From: Pollutimonas sp963706785
GTDB lineage: Bacteria > Pseudomonadota > Gammaproteobacteria > Burkholderiales > Burkholderiaceae_B
NCBI GenBank assembly: GCA_963706785.1
Contig: CAVPNJ010000009.1
Span: 1-64,000 of the forward strand
Direction of reading: 5' to 3'
Length of the DNA: 64,000 nt
Under the pieces are notes generated by a model that saw only the letters and a program-made list of their open reading frames with translations, made no database searches and was not told where the DNA came from. This document shows, piece after piece, positions 62,823-64,000 of the stretch. Position numbers and translations under genes: made by a program. Position 1 is the first letter of the stretch; each line of letters opens with the position of its first letter.

Positions 62823-64000
62823 ATGGCGGAGGCGGAAGATGTCATCACCGATGCGGCGCGCCACGCAACGATTTTTGCGCGGGGCCTCTGGCAGCGTCAC
62901 AGGCATAATCCGAACGCACCCGCTATCGTTCAGCTCACCGATATAGCAGACAGGCTAGACCTATTGATAGGCGCCGTTTTCGCTACGCAATTCCCACTGC
63001 GCATTGCACAGCGTCCCGCACCGCGAACATTGCTTACAACCTTATTCCGGCGAGGCGATCTACCCATATCGACTAATGCCGTGCCAGCTACCGATGGACG
63101 ATCTTTATGGCTTCCAGGCGATTTCGGAGACCCGTGTTTTGATCGTTCGCTGGAGCGGTTTCGTACGATGGCTCTGCAACAGGCAATGCGCGCCCACCGA
63201 GGCAGTGCTCAGCTGATCACAGCCGCTCTCACGCCCGTCGAGCGAGATACTTATTTGGTGGTAGAGGCATGCGCATGTGATGAAGCACTATCGCAGTTGC
63301 TGCCCGGTATGGTTGATCCGATTCATGTAGCGCGTCGCAATGCTTTGAATGCGCGACCCAAGCTAGACGCGATTTCGCCATGGTACCGTCCGCTGGAAAA
63401 GCTATTGCGTGCGATATTGGAAAGCCGCTGCGGCGCAGCGCCTGCCGAAATCGGTGAATGTGCGACCCCTCAGTTATCGATGGCTTTAGCTAAGCAGCTG
63501 GCCTCGAAACTAACCCAGATAGATCCGGCTTCGCCCAAGTGGGGAGCAACCGCTATTATTAAGGACCATTGGACTGGCGACTTATTCTTACCCGCAGCGA
63601 CAGCGTCAGAGTTCCACGCCATTGATAGCACCGCCTGCGCCGACGCAAAGGCCCCGCCCCGTAGTGCCAGACTGACACGCCGCCCCAAAACAAGAGAAGC
63701 CGCTGAAGACGAAGATGATGAGCAGCAAGGCATTTGGATGGTCCAGCCGTCTCCGCCTATAGAACATGCAGAAGATCCTATGGGCATGCAGCGTCCCACC
63801 GACCGGGATGACCAGATACCGGCTGAAGAATTTGCCGATTCACTATCGGAACTCGCCGAAGCCAGGCTGGTGTTTACACCCGACAGGCCGAAAGACATAC
63901 TACTATCGGACGACCCGCCCGAGGGACACGCCACAACCCGACCTGGGCCATTTCAGCCAACGGCAAACACCGTGCAGTATCCGGAATGGGACTACAGAAT
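62823..64000 (+). CDS. norD: Nitric oxide reductase activation protein NorD, partial
   Basis: An open frame of 392 codons runs off the right edge. The long N-terminal region with little conservation and the sequence VQYPEWDYR at the end of the window are characteristic of NorD, just before its C-terminal VWA domain (not reached). It pairs with NorQ. Starts 18 bases after norQ with no clear ribosome site, so coupling is likely. The middle (residues about 280-330) is acidic and Pro-rich. Confidence 0.85.
   Translation, partial: MAEAEDVITDAARHATIFARGLWQRHRHNPNAPAIVQLTDIADRLDLLIGAVFATQFPLRIAQRPAPRTLLTTLFRRGDLPISTNAVPATDGRSLWLPGDFGDPCFDRSLERFRTMALQQAMRAHRGSAQLITAALTPVERDTYLVVEACACDEALSQLLPGMVDPIHVARRNALNARPKLDAISPWYRPLEKLLRAILESRCGAAPAEIGECATPQLSMALAKQLASKLTQIDPASPKWGATAIIKDHWTGDLFLPAATASEFHAIDSTACADAKAPPRSARLTRRPKTREAAEDEDDEQQGIWMVQPSPPIEHAEDPMGMQRPTDRDDQIPAEEFADSLSELAEARLVFTPDRPKDILLSDDPPEGHATTRPGPFQPTANTVQYPEWDYR

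Noticed and set aside
1..64000. CRISPR arrays, tRNA genes and intact insertion sequences
   Set aside because: None recognised on either strand by eye; a formal scan was not possible.

Overview
The window looks like chromosomal DNA of a betaproteobacterium of the order Burkholderiales, most likely family Alcaligenaceae (Bordetella, Achromobacter and Pusillimonas relatives). Three things point there. The tmRNA encodes the tag ANDERFALAA. The gene order gyrA-serC-pheA-tyrA-aroA-cmk-rpsA-ihfB-lapA-lapB-hldE-hldD-comEA-cysM is Bordetella-like. The phenylacetate cluster uses the PaaN-type aldehyde dehydrogenase. The placement is inferred from recalled gene content, not from a database search.

Layout. 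1-6520: start of acpS, an amidase, a tripartite TRAP transporter (dctP with a frameshift), a dimeric alpha-beta barrel protein and an NHL-type propeller protein; this looks like an uptake and hydrolysis locus for an unknown amide or acid. 6594-15791: phenylacetate catabolism, paaABCDE-paaN-paaG-paaI-paaK on the minus strand with the repressor gene paaX diverging. 15837-24789: housekeeping genes (orn, an M48 protease, rsgA, a Nudix hydrolase, rplS, a 1-Cys peroxiredoxin, an acyl-CoA dehydrogenase, etfBA) plus an unlisted 58-codon membrane-protein gene behind a LexA-type box. 24913-42769: a deacetylase-family gene, mltB, cysM, comEA, the heptose and LPS-assembly genes, ihfB, rpsA, and the aromatic amino acid genes up to gyrA. 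43187-47181: ompA, ubiG, gph, sstT and ssrA (tmRNA). 47182-51799: a looser, partly decayed stretch with nagB, an MFS remnant, an unknown gene and a multidomain subtilase. 51966-56061: a run of small stress-like genes (disordered proteins, DUF2231 membrane protein, PQQ-type sugar dehydrogenase, CsbD, a lipoprotein, a YflT-like membrane protein). 56195-64000: denitrification, with a copper nitrite reductase (nirK) carrying an extra cupredoxin domain, a GT39 glycosyltransferase, and norC-norB-norQ-norD, where NorC carries a second haem domain. norD runs off the end.

Six genes (dctP, rpsA, cmk, aroA, the subtilase, the sorbosone dehydrogenase-like gene) are each split by one frameshift, and every one can be read as a single extra base. 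Three sit in C or G runs and three of the genes are normally essential or central, so base-calling errors are more likely than gene decay. I describe these genes as if intact.

The most interesting items are the putative SOS-induced small membrane protein (19963-20139), the dihaem NorC with a 41-residue membrane peptide in front of it, the three-cupredoxin NirK, the AroA-Cmk fusion, and the subtilase with a C-terminal repeat array. I did not find a clear, wholly new defence or mobile system. No CRISPR array, tRNA or intact insertion sequence was recognised.
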